This document shows positions 44,631-52,196 of a stretch of 64,000 bases of DNA, one piece after another (the first letter of the stretch is position 1; each line of letters begins with the position of its first letter). Below the pieces are notes generated by a model. It saw only the letters and a program-made list of their open reading frames with translations. It searched no databases and was not told where the DNA came from. Source of the DNA: Halomonas sp. LR3S48 (GTDB lineage: Bacteria; Pseudomonadota; Gammaproteobacteria; Pseudomonadales; Halomonadaceae); NCBI RefSeq assembly GCF_025725665.1, contig NZ_CP107009.1:186001-250000 (forward strand). The letters run 5' to 3'. Position numbers and translations under genes: made by a program.

Positions 44631-45482
44631 ATGACCATACATAGCCATTCGCGACACCTTAGCTTCGCCCTCGACGAGGCGCCGCTGGCGCCCGGCGAGG
44701 TCGCCATCGTCGGCGCCGGCCCCGGCGACCCGGGCCTGCTGACCCTGCGCGCCCTGTCGCTGCTGCAGCAGGCCGACTGCCTGGTCTTCGACCGGCTGGT
44801 GTCACAGCAAGTGCTGGCCATGGCGCGTCCGGAGGCGAAGCGCTACTACGTGGGCAAGGCCTCGAGCCATCACTCGCTGCCCCAGGAGGAGACCAACGCC
44901 CTGCTGGCCAAGCTGGCCCGGGAAGGCCGGCGCGTACTGCGGCTCAAGGGCGGCGATCCCTACATCTTCGGGCGCGGCGGTGAGGAGGCCGAGCACCTGA
45001 TCGAGTGCGGCATCGGCTTTCGCGTGGTGCCGGGCATCACCTCGGCGTCGGGCTGCTCGAGCTATGCGGGCTTCCCATTGACCCATCGCGACCACGCCCA
45101 GAGCGTGACCTTCGTCACCGGCCACGCCAAGGCCGACGGCGAGCTGGCGCTGAACTGGTCCGCGCTGGCGGTACCGCACCACACCGCGGTGTTCTACATG
45201 GGCCTGGCCAATGCCGCGCTGATCAGCCGCGAACTGCAGCGCCACGGACTGCCGGCGGAGCATCCGGTGGCGCTGGTGGAACGCGGTACCACCCCCGAGC
45301 AGCGTCATGTGCTGACCACACTGGGCGACCTGGAGGAGGCGATCGAGCGCGAAGCGCTCAAGCCGCCGACGCTGATCGTGGTAGGCGAAGTGGTGCTCCT
45401 GGCCGATACCCTGGCACCGGGCATGACGCGGCTCACTCGCCACGATGCCGAAAGCCTCGACGCGAGGAGGCTGGCGCTGTGA
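44631..45482 (+). CDS. nirE: NirE, uroporphyrinogen III methyltransferase of heme d1 synthesis
   Basis: A 283-residue SUMT enzyme with VAIVGAGPGDPGLLTLRAL at the N-terminus, LRLKGGDPYIFGRGGEE, and VVPGITSASGCSSYAGFPLTHR near residue 130. It makes precorrin-2 from uroporphyrinogen III, the entry to the siroheme/heme d1 branch. In this cluster it is NirE rather than CobA/CysG. GGGGAG lies upstream, and the stop overlaps nirN by one base. Confidence 0.92.
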   Translation: MTIHSHSRHLSFALDEAPLAPGEVAIVGAGPGDPGLLTLRALSLLQQADCLVFDRLVSQQVLAMARPEAKRYYVGKASSHHSLPQEETNALLAKLAREGRRVLRLKGGDPYIFGRGGEEAEHLIECGIGFRVVPGITSASGCSSYAGFPLTHRDHAQSVTFVTGHAKADGELALNWSALAVPHHTAVFYMGLANAALISRELQRHGLPAEHPVALVERGTTPEQRHVLTTLGDLEEAIEREALKPPTLIVVGEVVLLADTLAPGMTRLTRHDAESLDARRLAL

Positions 45483-47032
45483 TGCGATCCGCTCTGTTGC
45501 TCGGTACTTTATTCGGTTCTCTGCGCCGTGTTCTACTCGCTACCCTGCTGGGTCTTGCTCCTCCGGCCTGGGCCGACGCTACCGACCCCGCCATGCTCTA
45601 CAACCAGCACTGCTCGGCGTGCCATGGCGTCGGCCGGCTGGGTGGCATCGGCCCCGCGCTGCTGCCCGACAACCTCTCGCGCCTGAAGCAGGCCGAGGCC
45701 GTCGAGGTGATCCGCGACGGCCGCCCGGCCACCCAGATGCCGGCCTACGGCGAACTGCTCGGCGAGGCCGAGGTCGAGGCTCTGGCGGAGTGGATCTATG
45801 AACGCCCCGAAGTCGAGCCGAGCTGGACCGACGCGGACATCCTGGCCAGCCACATCGTTAATCACTATTACGGCGCGCTGCCCGACGAACCGGTGTTCGA
45901 GGTCGAGGACCTCAAGAACCTGTTCCTGGTGGTGGAGATCGGCGATCACCACGTCAGCCTGCTCGACGGCGACAAGTTCGAGCGCATCGCCCGCTTCCCC
46001 AGCCGCTACGCGCTGCACGGCGGGCCCAAGTACTCGCCGGATGGCCGCTACGTTTACTTCGGCTCCCGCGACGGCTGGGTGACCAAGTACGACATCTACA
46101 ACCTCGAGGTCACCGCCGAGGTGCGCGCCGGTATCAACATGCGCAACATCGCCGTCTCCGCCGACGGGCGCTACGTGCTGGCCGGCAACTACCTGCCACA
46201 CTCCGTCGTGCTGCTCGATGCACGCAACCTCGAATTGATCGCATCCATTCCGGTAGAGGGGCTCGACGGCGAGACCTCGCGGGTCAGCGCCGTGTATACC
46301 GCGCCCCCGCGCAACAGCTTCGTCGTCGCGCTCAAGGACATCCCCGAAGTGTGGGAGATCCGCTGGCCCGAGGCGCTGGCCGAGGGCGACGAGCCGCTGG
46401 TCGGCGACTTCGCCCTGCATCGCATGGCGGCGCCCGACTACCTCGACGACTTCTTCTTCGACCCCGAATACCGCTACCTGGTGGGCGCGGCCCGTGGCGG
46501 CCAGGGCGGGCAGGTGTTCGACCTGGACAGCGAAGCCAAGGTCGCCGACCTGCCGCTGGAGGGCATGCCGCACCTTGGGGCCGGCATCACCTGGGAGCTC
46601 GACGGACGCCGGGTGATGGCGATGCCGCATATCGACCGCGGCCTGGTATCGGTGTTCGACATGAGCGACTGGTCGCCGATCGCCCAGATCGAGACCGATG
46701 GCCCGGGCTTCTTCATGCGCAGCCATGCCAACTCGCCCTATGCCTGGGTGGATGTCTTCTTCGGCCCCAACCACGACCGCGTTCACGTGATCGACAAGCG
46801 GACCCTGGAGATCGTCGAGACGCTGATCCCCGAGCCCGGCAAGACCGCCGCCCACGTCGAGTTCGACCGCCGCGGCGAGACGCTGCTGCTGAGTATCTGG
46901 GACGACGACGGCTACCTGCTGTGGCTCGATGCCGATACGTTGGAGGAGCTGGGGCGGATGCCGATGAACAAGCCCTCGGGCAAGTACAATGTTTGGAACA
47001 AGACCCAGTACGAGGAAGGCACCAGCCACTAG
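45482..47032 (+). CDS. nirN: NirN, dihydro-heme d1 dehydrogenase
   Basis: A 516-residue periplasmic cytochrome. It has a signal peptide ending near PAWADA, a heme c site CSACHG near residue 42, and a d1-type eight-bladed propeller ending SGKYNVWNKTQYEEGTSH. The length and tail match NirN, which inserts the last double bond of heme d1 and hands the cofactor to NirS. It is not NirS: the N-terminal extension and d1-pocket sequences of cd1 nitrite reductase are missing. It ends the nirD-N operon. Confidence 0.88.
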   Translation: MRSALLLGTLFGSLRRVLLATLLGLAPPAWADATDPAMLYNQHCSACHGVGRLGGIGPALLPDNLSRLKQAEAVEVIRDGRPATQMPAYGELLGEAEVEALAEWIYERPEVEPSWTDADILASHIVNHYYGALPDEPVFEVEDLKNLFLVVEIGDHHVSLLDGDKFERIARFPSRYALHGGPKYSPDGRYVYFGSRDGWVTKYDIYNLEVTAEVRAGINMRNIAVSADGRYVLAGNYLPHSVVLLDARNLELIASIPVEGLDGETSRVSAVYTAPPRNSFVVALKDIPEVWEIRWPEALAEGDEPLVGDFALHRMAAPDYLDDFFFDPEYRYLVGAARGGQGGQVFDLDSEAKVADLPLEGMPHLGAGITWELDGRRVMAMPHIDRGLVSVFDMSDWSPIAQIETDGPGFFMRSHANSPYAWVDVFFGPNHDRVHVIDKRTLEIVETLIPEPGKTAAHVEFDRRGETLLLSIWDDDGYLLWLDADTLEELGRMPMNKPSGKYNVWNKTQYEEGTSH

Positions 47033-47069
47033 TAATCATTGGCTTCGTGGCCATTAAAAAGAAGCATTC

Positions 47070-47083
47070 TTGATACGCGTCAT
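47070..47083 (+). promoter_or_regulatory. FNR/DNR-type promoter of nnrS
   Basis: TTGAT-ACGC-GTCAT with CATAAT at 47106-47111 exactly in the -10 position of a class II promoter. The predicted start near 47118 lies after an ATG at 47110, so translation must begin at 47146. Confidence 0.75.
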
Positions 47084-47145
47084 GAAGCCGCCTGGCGTGA
47101 GCCCGCATAATGGCTTTGTCCAAGCATTCAAGTCGGGTATACGCC

Positions 47146-48348
47146 ATGAACACTTCTCCTCCCGTCGACCGCCAGCCGCGACTGCCCATCGCCCGGCTGG
47201 CCTTTCGCCCGTTCTTCCTGCTGGCCTCGCTGTTCAGCGTGCTGGCGATGGTGGTGTGGTTCGCGTTCTGGCACGGCGATATCCTGCTGCGGCCCCACGG
47301 CGGGCTGATGTGGTGGCACCAGCACGAGATGATCTTCGGCTTCGGCGCCGCCGTGGTGGTCGGCTTCCTGCTGACCGCGGTGCAGAACTGGACCGGCCGC
47401 AAGAGTGTGAGTGGTGCACCGCTGCTCGGCCTGGTGGCGCTGTGGCTGGCGGCGCGGCTGCTGCTGGCGTATCCCTCAGGCCTGCCGGCTTGGCTATTGG
47501 CGACCGTTGACCTGGCGTTCCTGCCGCTGGCCGCGCTGATCATGGCGCGCCTGGTGGTAGCCGCGAAGCTGTGGCGCAACCTGATGTTCGTGCCGGTACT
47601 GCTGCTGCTGGCCACGGCCAACCTGGCGATGCATGTCGGCGTTGCGCAGGGCAAGGTCGAGCTGATCCGCGAGGGGGCCTACCTGGCCGTGCTGCTGATC
47701 GCCGTGCTGATGGTGCTGCTGGGCGGTCGGGTGATCCCTTTCTTCACTTCGCGCAAGTTGGGGCGGCCGCAGCCAGCACCCATCCCGAAGCTGGAGAAAC
47801 TGACCCTGGCTTCGGTACTGGCGGTGGTGCTCTTGCAACTGCTGACGCTTGCCGGCGTGGCGGTGCCCGCCGCGCTGCTTGCGGCGGTGATGCTGGTGGC
47901 GGCGGTGGCCGGCTTCGTGCGGCTGGCGCGCTGGGAAGGGCATCGTACGCTGCACGAGCCGCTGCTGTGGGGGCTGCACCTCAGCTACGCCTTCGTCCCG
48001 GTCGGGTTGGCGATGTGGTCGATGGCGCTGCTGGGTGCCTTCCGCATCGAACTTGCCGTGCATGCGCTGGCCATCGGTGGCATCGGTTCCATGATGCTGG
48101 CGATGATGGCGCGAGTGTCGCTCGGCCATACGGGGCGCGTGATTCGTACTCTGCCGGGAATCGGCGTGGGCCTTGGCTTGATGTTCGCCGCCGCCCTGCT
48201 GCGCTCGCCGATACTTGCCCTCTTCCCGCAGATCACCCACTGGATCTACAACCTGAGCATCATCTTCTGGTGTATCGCCTATCTCATCTTCCTGTTTCAC
48301 TATACGCTGCCGCTATTGAGTGCCCGCCCAGATGGCCAGGAGGGATAG
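47146..48348 (+). CDS. nnrS: NnrS, NO-resistance heme-copper membrane protein (copy 2)
   Basis: A 400-residue NnrS protein. It begins with the conserved LARLAFRPFFLLASLFS and has MMWWHQHEMIFGFGAAVVVGFLLTAVQNWTG early (a region), FLLGGRVIPFFTSR in the middle and HALAIGGIGSMMLAMMARVSLGHTGR late. NnrS is heme- and copper-containing and protects against nitric oxide stress. The start is chosen from the promoter position. It follows the heme d1 genes and precedes the nor operon. Confidence 0.92.
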   Translation: MNTSPPVDRQPRLPIARLAFRPFFLLASLFSVLAMVVWFAFWHGDILLRPHGGLMWWHQHEMIFGFGAAVVVGFLLTAVQNWTGRKSVSGAPLLGLVALWLAARLLLAYPSGLPAWLLATVDLAFLPLAALIMARLVVAAKLWRNLMFVPVLLLLATANLAMHVGVAQGKVELIREGAYLAVLLIAVLMVLLGGRVIPFFTSRKLGRPQPAPIPKLEKLTLASVLAVVLLQLLTLAGVAVPAALLAAVMLVAAVAGFVRLARWEGHRTLHEPLLWGLHLSYAFVPVGLAMWSMALLGAFRIELAVHALAIGGIGSMMLAMMARVSLGHTGRVIRTLPGIGVGLGLMFAAALLRSPILALFPQITHWIYNLSIIFWCIAYLIFLFHYTLPLLSARPDGQEG

Positions 48349-48378
48349 GCGGGCGAAAGGGATAACCGGAGCCAGTCG

Positions 48379-48771
48379 ATGATCGAACACTATGCACTGA
48401 TCAAGCACCTGCACATGACCACCGCGGTGCTGAGCATCGCCTTCTTCATCGTGCGGGCCTGGTGGTCGGTGCGCGAGGTCACGTTGCTGCAGCGGCGCTG
48501 GGTCAGGATATTGCCCCACGTGAACGACACCCTGCTGCTGGTGCTCGGCCTCACGCTGATGATCATGCTCTCGATGTGGCCGCATCAGCACCCCTGGCTA
48601 GCCGCCAAGTTGCTGGGCCTGTTCGGCTATATCCTGCTGGGCACGGTGGCGATCAAGCGCGGGCGTACGCCTGTCACCCGCGCCCTGGCGGCCCTGGCCG
48701 CTGTAGTCGTGTTCTGCTACATGCTGGGTACGGCGCTGACAAAAGATCCTCTTTTCCTTTTGCCGACTTAG
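48379..48771 (+). CDS. SirB-family membrane protein
   Basis: A 130-residue protein with four hydrophobic helices and the SirB2 pattern (IKHLHMTTAVLSIAFFIVRAWW at the start and LPHVNDTLLLVLGLTLMIML in the middle). SirB-like proteins occur next to denitrification and heme genes in several proteobacteria, but their role is unknown. It is 30 bp downstream of nnrS and probably co-transcribed with it. Confidence 0.8.
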   Translation: MIEHYALIKHLHMTTAVLSIAFFIVRAWWSVREVTLLQRRWVRILPHVNDTLLLVLGLTLMIMLSMWPHQHPWLAAKLLGLFGYILLGTVAIKRGRTPVTRALAALAAVVVFCYMLGTALTKDPLFLLPT

Positions 48772-48869
48772 CGCATCCCATACCACGAATGCCCCTTTCC
48801 CTGCCGCACTGAACTTCTATACTGAGGCGCACGTGTAGAAATTCAGCGATAAGAACGAGGAATGGCAGC

Positions 48870-49193
48870 ATGGCCAATCAAGATCTCCCCTCCGGCGCCG
48901 GCAAGGTGGCCGATGACTATCCCGAGGTATGGCGGGCATACGCCTCGCTTGGCAAGGCGTGCGCCGAGTCCGGCCCGCTTGACGACCGCACGCGGCGCCT
49001 GGTCAAGCTGGCGCTGGCCGTGGGCGGCGGCTCCGAGGGGGCCGTGCATTCGCACATGCGTCGCGCGATGGAGGAGGGCATCGAGCCCGAGGCCTTGAAG
49101 CAGGTGGCCATGCTGGCGATCCCGACCTTGGGGTTGCCGGCCGGGGTGGCGGCACTGACCTGGATCGAGGATATCACCGACGCCAAGCGCTGA
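48870..49193 (+). CDS. Carboxymuconolactone decarboxylase-fold protein lacking the redox cysteines
   Basis: A 107-residue AhpD-like helical protein (YASLGKACAESGPLDDRTRRLVKLALAVGGGSEGAVHSHMRRAMEEG). The CxxC that makes AhpD family members peroxidase partners is replaced by GAVHSH, so thiol chemistry is unlikely and the role is unknown. GAGGA lies upstream of the ATG at 48870. It stands between sirB and norC on the same strand. Confidence 0.8.
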   Translation: MANQDLPSGAGKVADDYPEVWRAYASLGKACAESGPLDDRTRRLVKLALAVGGGSEGAVHSHMRRAMEEGIEPEALKQVAMLAIPTLGLPAGVAALTWIEDITDAKR

Positions 49194-49301
49194 TACCAAC
49201 CCCGACTCACCCGGCGGGCGCCTCGGCCCGCCGTGCGACATTCCGACACAGGCTCGCCGAGCCCGCCATCTCTGCCGTTTTCCCCTCTCTTTACCCGCGT
49301 A

Positions 49302-49367
49302 TTGACCGACATCAATGTTTGCAACGGCCCGCTGCTGCTAATCTAAACATGTATTGGAGATGCATCT
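49302..49367 (+). promoter_or_regulatory. FNR/DNR-type site and possible NsrR site before norCB
   Basis: TTGAC-CGAC-ATCAA (49302-49315) is a strong FNR/DNR site; TAATCT (49339-49344) is in the -10 position for a start near 49350. Just downstream, AGATGCATCT (49358-49367) is a perfect 10-bp palindrome resembling an NsrR half-site and would lie at the start of the mRNA, where NsrR could repress. The NsrR part is tentative. Confidence 0.68.
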
Positions 49368-49433
49368 TTATAAGGGGTGGGACGCCGACCTCGGTCGCAG
49401 GTCCCGTAGGCAAGCCAAAACTAGCAAGGGGGG

Positions 49434-49892
49434 ATGGCCATGACCGAAGGCCTCACCAAGGCGGCGGCCCGTAATATCTTCTATGGCGGTTCGCTGTTCT
49501 TCTTCCTGTTGTTCACCGCACTGACGGCACATAGCCACTGGTACATGGTGACCAAGTCCACCGACAAAGGGGGGCTCACCGAGTCCGTCGAGCTCGGCAA
49601 GCACGTGTGGGAAGAGAACATGTGCATCAACTGCCACAGCATCATGGGCGAAGGCGCCTATTTCGCTCCCGAACTGGCCAACGTCTGGGAGCGCTATGGC
49701 GGCCATACCAACCCGGATGGCGCACGCATGGCAATAACTGCCTGGATGCGCGCCCAGCCGACCGGAGCACCAGGGCGTCGCCAGATGCCGTACTTCGATC
49801 TTACCGATGAGGAGATGACCGCGCTGATCGATTTCCTCGAGTGGACCGATTCCATCGACGACCAGAACTGGCCCCCGCACCCCGCCGGTTGA
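49434..49892 (+). CDS. norC: NorC, cytochrome c subunit of nitric oxide reductase
   Basis: A 152-residue membrane-anchored cytochrome: one N-terminal helix (SLFFFLLFTALTAHSHW), heme site C64-I-N-C67-H68 and the distal methionine in RRQMPYFDLTDEEM. It passes electrons to NorB for 2 NO to N2O. Two in-frame ATGs (49434, 49440) share one purine-rich AAGGGGGG upstream. It is the first gene of norCBQD, 38 bp before norB. Confidence 0.95.
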   Translation: MAMTEGLTKAAARNIFYGGSLFFFLLFTALTAHSHWYMVTKSTDKGGLTESVELGKHVWEENMCINCHSIMGEGAYFAPELANVWERYGGHTNPDGARMAITAWMRAQPTGAPGRRQMPYFDLTDEEMTALIDFLEWTDSIDDQNWPPHPAG

Positions 49893-49930
49893 TGCGGTGA
49901 ATCCGGGATGAGGCAAGGAGAACGATACCG

Positions 49931-51277
49931 ATGAAATACGAAACCCAGAAGGTGGCCCTGCCATTCTTCGCCGTGGCCATGGCGCTGTTCGCACTGCAGA
50001 TCGTCTTCGGCCTGCTGGCGGCGACGGTCTATGTGTCCCCCCACTTCTTGGCCGAGCTGATGCCGTTCAACATCATGCGCGTCAGCCATACCAACCTGCT
50101 GATCGTGTGGCTGTTGATCGGCTTCATGGGCTGCACCTACTACCTGATGCCGGAAGAGGCCGAGCAGGAGATCCACAGCCCCGGCCTGGCCTACCTGCAG
50201 CTGGCCATCTTCGCCTTCGCCGGTGCGGCGGCCCTGGTGGGCTACCAGTTCGGCATCCACGAGGGCCGCGAGTTCCTCGAGCAGCCGTTCTGGGTCAAGG
50301 TGCTGATCACCATTTCGTACCTGATCTTCCTGTTCAACACCAGCATGACCCTGCTCAAGGGGCGCAAGACGGCCATCAACCTGGTGCTGATGCTGGGCCT
50401 GTGGCTGGCGGCGGTGTTCTGGCTGTTTGCCTTCTACAACCCCTCCAACCTGGCGGTGGACAAGCTCTACTGGTGGTGGGTCGTGCACCTGTGGGTCGAG
50501 GGCGTGTGGGAGCTGATCATGGCCTCCCTGCTCGGCTACCTGTTGATCAAGATGTCCGGCGTCGACCGCGAAGTCATCGAGAAATGGCTCTACATCATCG
50601 TCGGCCTGTCGCTGTTCTCCGGCCTGCTGGGCACCGGCCACCACTACTACTGGATCGGCGCGCCGAGCTACTGGCAGCCCATCGGCAGCATCTTCTCGAC
50701 GCTCGAAGTGATCCCGTTCTTCGCCATGGTGGTGTTCGCCTTCTACATGTTCTGGAAGGGCAGCCGTAACCATCCCAACAAGGCGGCCATGCTGTGGGCA
50801 CTGGGCTGCCCGACCATCGCCTTCTTCGGTGCCGGCGTGTGGGGCTTCATGCACACCCTGTCGTTCATCAACTACTACACCCACGGTACCCAGCTCACCG
50901 CCGCGCACGGCCACCTGGCCTTCTACGGCGCCTACGTGATGCTGATCCTCGGTGTGATCACCTACGCCATGCCGCAGATCCGCCGCAGCCAGCCCTACAA
51001 CCAGGTGCTGAACATGTGGGGCTTCTGGATCATGACCTCGGCCATGTGCTTCATGACCTTCACCCTGACCTTCGCCGGCGTGGTACAGACGCACCTGCAG
51101 CGGGTGCTGGGCATGAACTACATGCAGGTGCAGAGCCAGCTCGACCTGTTCTACATCATGCGCCTGGGTACCGGCGTGGCCGTGACCGTTGCCGCGGTGA
51201 TGCTGATCTACTCGTTCTTCGGTCCCGTACGCGAGCAAGTGCCCGCTTCCAGCCGGCCCCTGGCCGCCACTGAGTGA
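49931..51277 (+). CDS. norB: NorB, catalytic subunit of nitric oxide reductase
   Basis: A 448-residue heme-copper oxidase-type protein with about twelve helices. Heme b and non-heme iron histidines are visible in VSHTNLLIVWLLIGFMG, WWWVVHLWVEGVWEL, GTGHHYYWIG and THGTQLTAAHGHLAFYGAYVM. A conserved glutamate-rich HLWVEGVWELIM element marks it as cytochrome c-dependent NorB without the fused N-terminal extension of qNor. It forms the NO reductase with NorC in the cytoplasmic membrane. Confidence 0.97.
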   Translation: MKYETQKVALPFFAVAMALFALQIVFGLLAATVYVSPHFLAELMPFNIMRVSHTNLLIVWLLIGFMGCTYYLMPEEAEQEIHSPGLAYLQLAIFAFAGAAALVGYQFGIHEGREFLEQPFWVKVLITISYLIFLFNTSMTLLKGRKTAINLVLMLGLWLAAVFWLFAFYNPSNLAVDKLYWWWVVHLWVEGVWELIMASLLGYLLIKMSGVDREVIEKWLYIIVGLSLFSGLLGTGHHYYWIGAPSYWQPIGSIFSTLEVIPFFAMVVFAFYMFWKGSRNHPNKAAMLWALGCPTIAFFGAGVWGFMHTLSFINYYTHGTQLTAAHGHLAFYGAYVMLILGVITYAMPQIRRSQPYNQVLNMWGFWIMTSAMCFMTFTLTFAGVVQTHLQRVLGMNYMQVQSQLDLFYIMRLGTGVAVTVAAVMLIYSFFGPVREQVPASSRPLAATE

Positions 51278-51283
51278 CCGTTA

Positions 51284-51313
51284 CTCGATGGGGCGTGCAA
51301 GCGCCCCATCGAG
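51284..51313 (+). other. Intercistronic hairpin between norB and norQ
   Basis: CTCGATGGGGCG (51284-51295) pairs perfectly with CGCCCCATCGAG (51302-51313) around a 6-nt loop. No T tract follows. It may stabilise the norCB part of the mRNA or partly attenuate norQD. Confidence 0.6.
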
Positions 51314-51333
51314 CCTTCCCCGGAGTGACGCCC

Positions 51334-52149
51334 ATGTCCCATATCGCTACCGCTTCCGCCCAGCAATTCGAGCAGGAGCTGCCCTACTACGAGCCGGTCG
51401 GCAACGAGTGCGCCCTGTTCGAGCAGGCCTACCGGCAGCGCCTGCCGCTGCTGCTCAAGGGACCGACCGGCTGCGGCAAGACGCGCTTCGTCAGCCACAT
51501 GGCGGCGAAGCTCGGCCGGCCGCTGTTCACCGTGTCATGCCACGACGACCTGACCGCCGCCGACCTCACCGGGCGCTACCTGCTGCAGGGCGGCGAGACC
51601 CGCTGGGTCGACGGCCCGCTGACCCGCGCCGTGCGCGAGGGCGGTATCTGCTATCTCGACGAAGTGGTCGAGGCGCGCAAAGACGTGACCGTGGTGCTGC
51701 ATCCGCTGACCGACGACCGCCGGCTGCTGCCGCTGGAGCGTACCGGCGAGCTGCTCGAGGCACCCGACGATTTCATGCTGGTGGTCTCCTACAACCCCGG
51801 CTATCAGCACATTCTCAAGTCGCTCAAGCCGAGTACCCGCCAACGTTTCGTGGCGATGTCGTTCGATTTCCCGCCGCCCAAGGTGGAGTGCGAGATCGTC
51901 GCCCGCGAAAGCGGCCTGGCCTACGAGCGCTGCGCCGCGCTGGTCAACCTGGCCGCCAGCCTGCGCGCCATGAAGGGGCAGGACCTGGAGGAGGGCGTCT
52001 CCACGCGCCTGCTGGTCTACTGCGCCACGCTGATCAACGCCGGCATGCCGATTCTCGACGCCGCCTGCGCCACCCTGGTCGAGCCGCTGTCCGACGACCA
52101 GGACGTGCAGCAGGGGCTGATGGAAGCGATCAAGGCCACGTTTGGGTAA
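51334..52149 (+). CDS. norQ: NorQ, AAA+ ATPase for NO reductase assembly
   Basis: A 271-residue MoxR/CbbQ-type ATPase with Walker A GPTGCGKT (near residue 44), Walker B ICYLDEVVEARKD and sensor SYNPGYQHILKSLKPSTRQRF. NorQ works with NorD to insert the non-heme iron into NorB. The start at 51334 follows GGAG; the upstream in-frame residues come from the intergenic hairpin. Confidence 0.94.
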   Translation: MSHIATASAQQFEQELPYYEPVGNECALFEQAYRQRLPLLLKGPTGCGKTRFVSHMAAKLGRPLFTVSCHDDLTAADLTGRYLLQGGETRWVDGPLTRAVREGGICYLDEVVEARKDVTVVLHPLTDDRRLLPLERTGELLEAPDDFMLVVSYNPGYQHILKSLKPSTRQRFVAMSFDFPPPKVECEIVARESGLAYERCAALVNLAASLRAMKGQDLEEGVSTRLLVYCATLINAGMPILDAACATLVEPLSDDQDVQQGLMEAIKATFG

Positions 52150-52196
52150 GAGGCCTACCGTCGGATCAACCCGCCTATTTGCCCAGGAGACGATGC

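Noticed and set aside
45482..47032. Cytochrome cd1 nitrite reductase (NirS)
   Set aside because: Length, heme c domain and the EGTSH tail fit NirN; the NirS-specific N-terminal extension and d1-pocket sequences are not present.
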